DNA of 5,963 bases from Pseudomonadota bacterium (lineage in GTDB: Bacteria; Bdellovibrionota_B; Oligoflexia; Oligoflexales; JAPPIL01). Below the pieces are notes generated by a model. The model worked only from the letters and a program-made list of their open reading frames with translations. It had not been told where the DNA came from and ran no database searches. A program made the position numbers and the translations under genes. Numbering within the stretch: the stretch's first letter is position 1; each line of letters starts with the position of its first letter. The DNA is taken from assembly GCA_028877195.1 (NCBI GenBank), contig JAPPIL010000276.1, forward strand, positions 1 through 5,963. Reading direction: 5' to 3'. This document shows positions 5,924-5,963 of the stretch, one piece after another.

Positions 5924-5963
5924 GTAATGCCTATTTTTTTATGGGGGGGGGGGGGGGGGGGGG
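5909..5963. mobile_element. terminal inverted repeat of an IS5-family (IS903-type) element, cut by the window edge
   Basis: GGCTTTGTTGCATAA (5909-5923) matches the IS903-group terminal inverted repeat as I remember it (GGCTTTGTTGAATAA) at 14 of 15 bases. The element would extend to the right and its transposase is not in the window. The nine bases before it (5900-5908) would be one copy of the 9-bp target duplication; the other copy is out of view. Assemblies of short reads often break inside such repeated elements, which fits the sequence ending here. Confidence 0.5.
5943..5963. repeat. terminal run of 21 G, probable sequencing or assembly artefact
   Basis: The window ends in an uninterrupted run of G directly after a run of seven T and AT. 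Pure poly-G at a contig end is typical of two-colour sequencing chemistry, where absent signal is read as G. It is not part of the known IS903-type end and should not be read as biology. Confidence 0.8.

Noticed and set aside
1..5963. CRISPR array, riboswitch or defence system
   Set aside because: No regularly spaced repeats, no conserved aptamer and no nuclease or defence-type gene could be seen apart from the doubtful HicA-like relic.

Overview
The window suggests a Gram-negative bacterium, most likely in or near the Gammaproteobacteria. It encodes a signal-peptide-bearing outer-membrane beta-barrel, a quinone oxidoreductase clearly of the YhdH/AcuI family, a lysozyme-like envelope protein and a bacterial tRNA-Ala. 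No genus can be read from the sequence. The tRNA lacks an encoded CCA tail and no rRNA gene is visible beside it; both are somewhat unusual for a gammaproteobacterium, so the placement is tentative. The right edge looks like a contig end: the start of an IS5/IS903-type insertion-sequence end followed by a pure run of 21 G.

Layout from left to right. Bases 1-79 hold a weak hairpin region downstream of the first gene. Bases 80-1702 (minus) encode a 540-aa predicted outer-membrane beta-barrel protein. It diverges across a 65-bp A/T-tract promoter region from 1768-2739 (plus), a 323-aa YhdH/AcuI-type acrylyl-CoA reductase. After a 112-bp gap, 2852-4039 (plus) encodes a 395-aa secreted protein built of Ig-like (He_PIG-type) domains, two of which begin with the same short motif. 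A hairpin at 4069-4090 lies between this gene and the convergent genes on the other strand. Two adjacent minus-strand reading frames, 4769-5680 (303 aa, lysozyme/lytic-transglycosylase-like with a lipoprotein-like leader) and 4101-4763 (220 aa, no leader), read best as one gene of about 526 codons split by a -1 frameshift near a run of four C. A tRNA-Ala(UGC) follows at 5731-5803 (plus). The last 160 bp hold a possible degraded HicA-like toxin fragment interrupted by the IS end.

There is no obvious shared pathway. Three of the protein loci are envelope or exported proteins (barrel, Ig-like protein, peptidoglycan-directed protein) and one is a cytoplasmic reductase. The arrangement (divergent, then convergent) argues against one operon. 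The most useful points for a second look are the frameshifted lysozyme-like gene, the domain duplication in the Ig-like protein, and the disrupted locus downstream of the tRNA.
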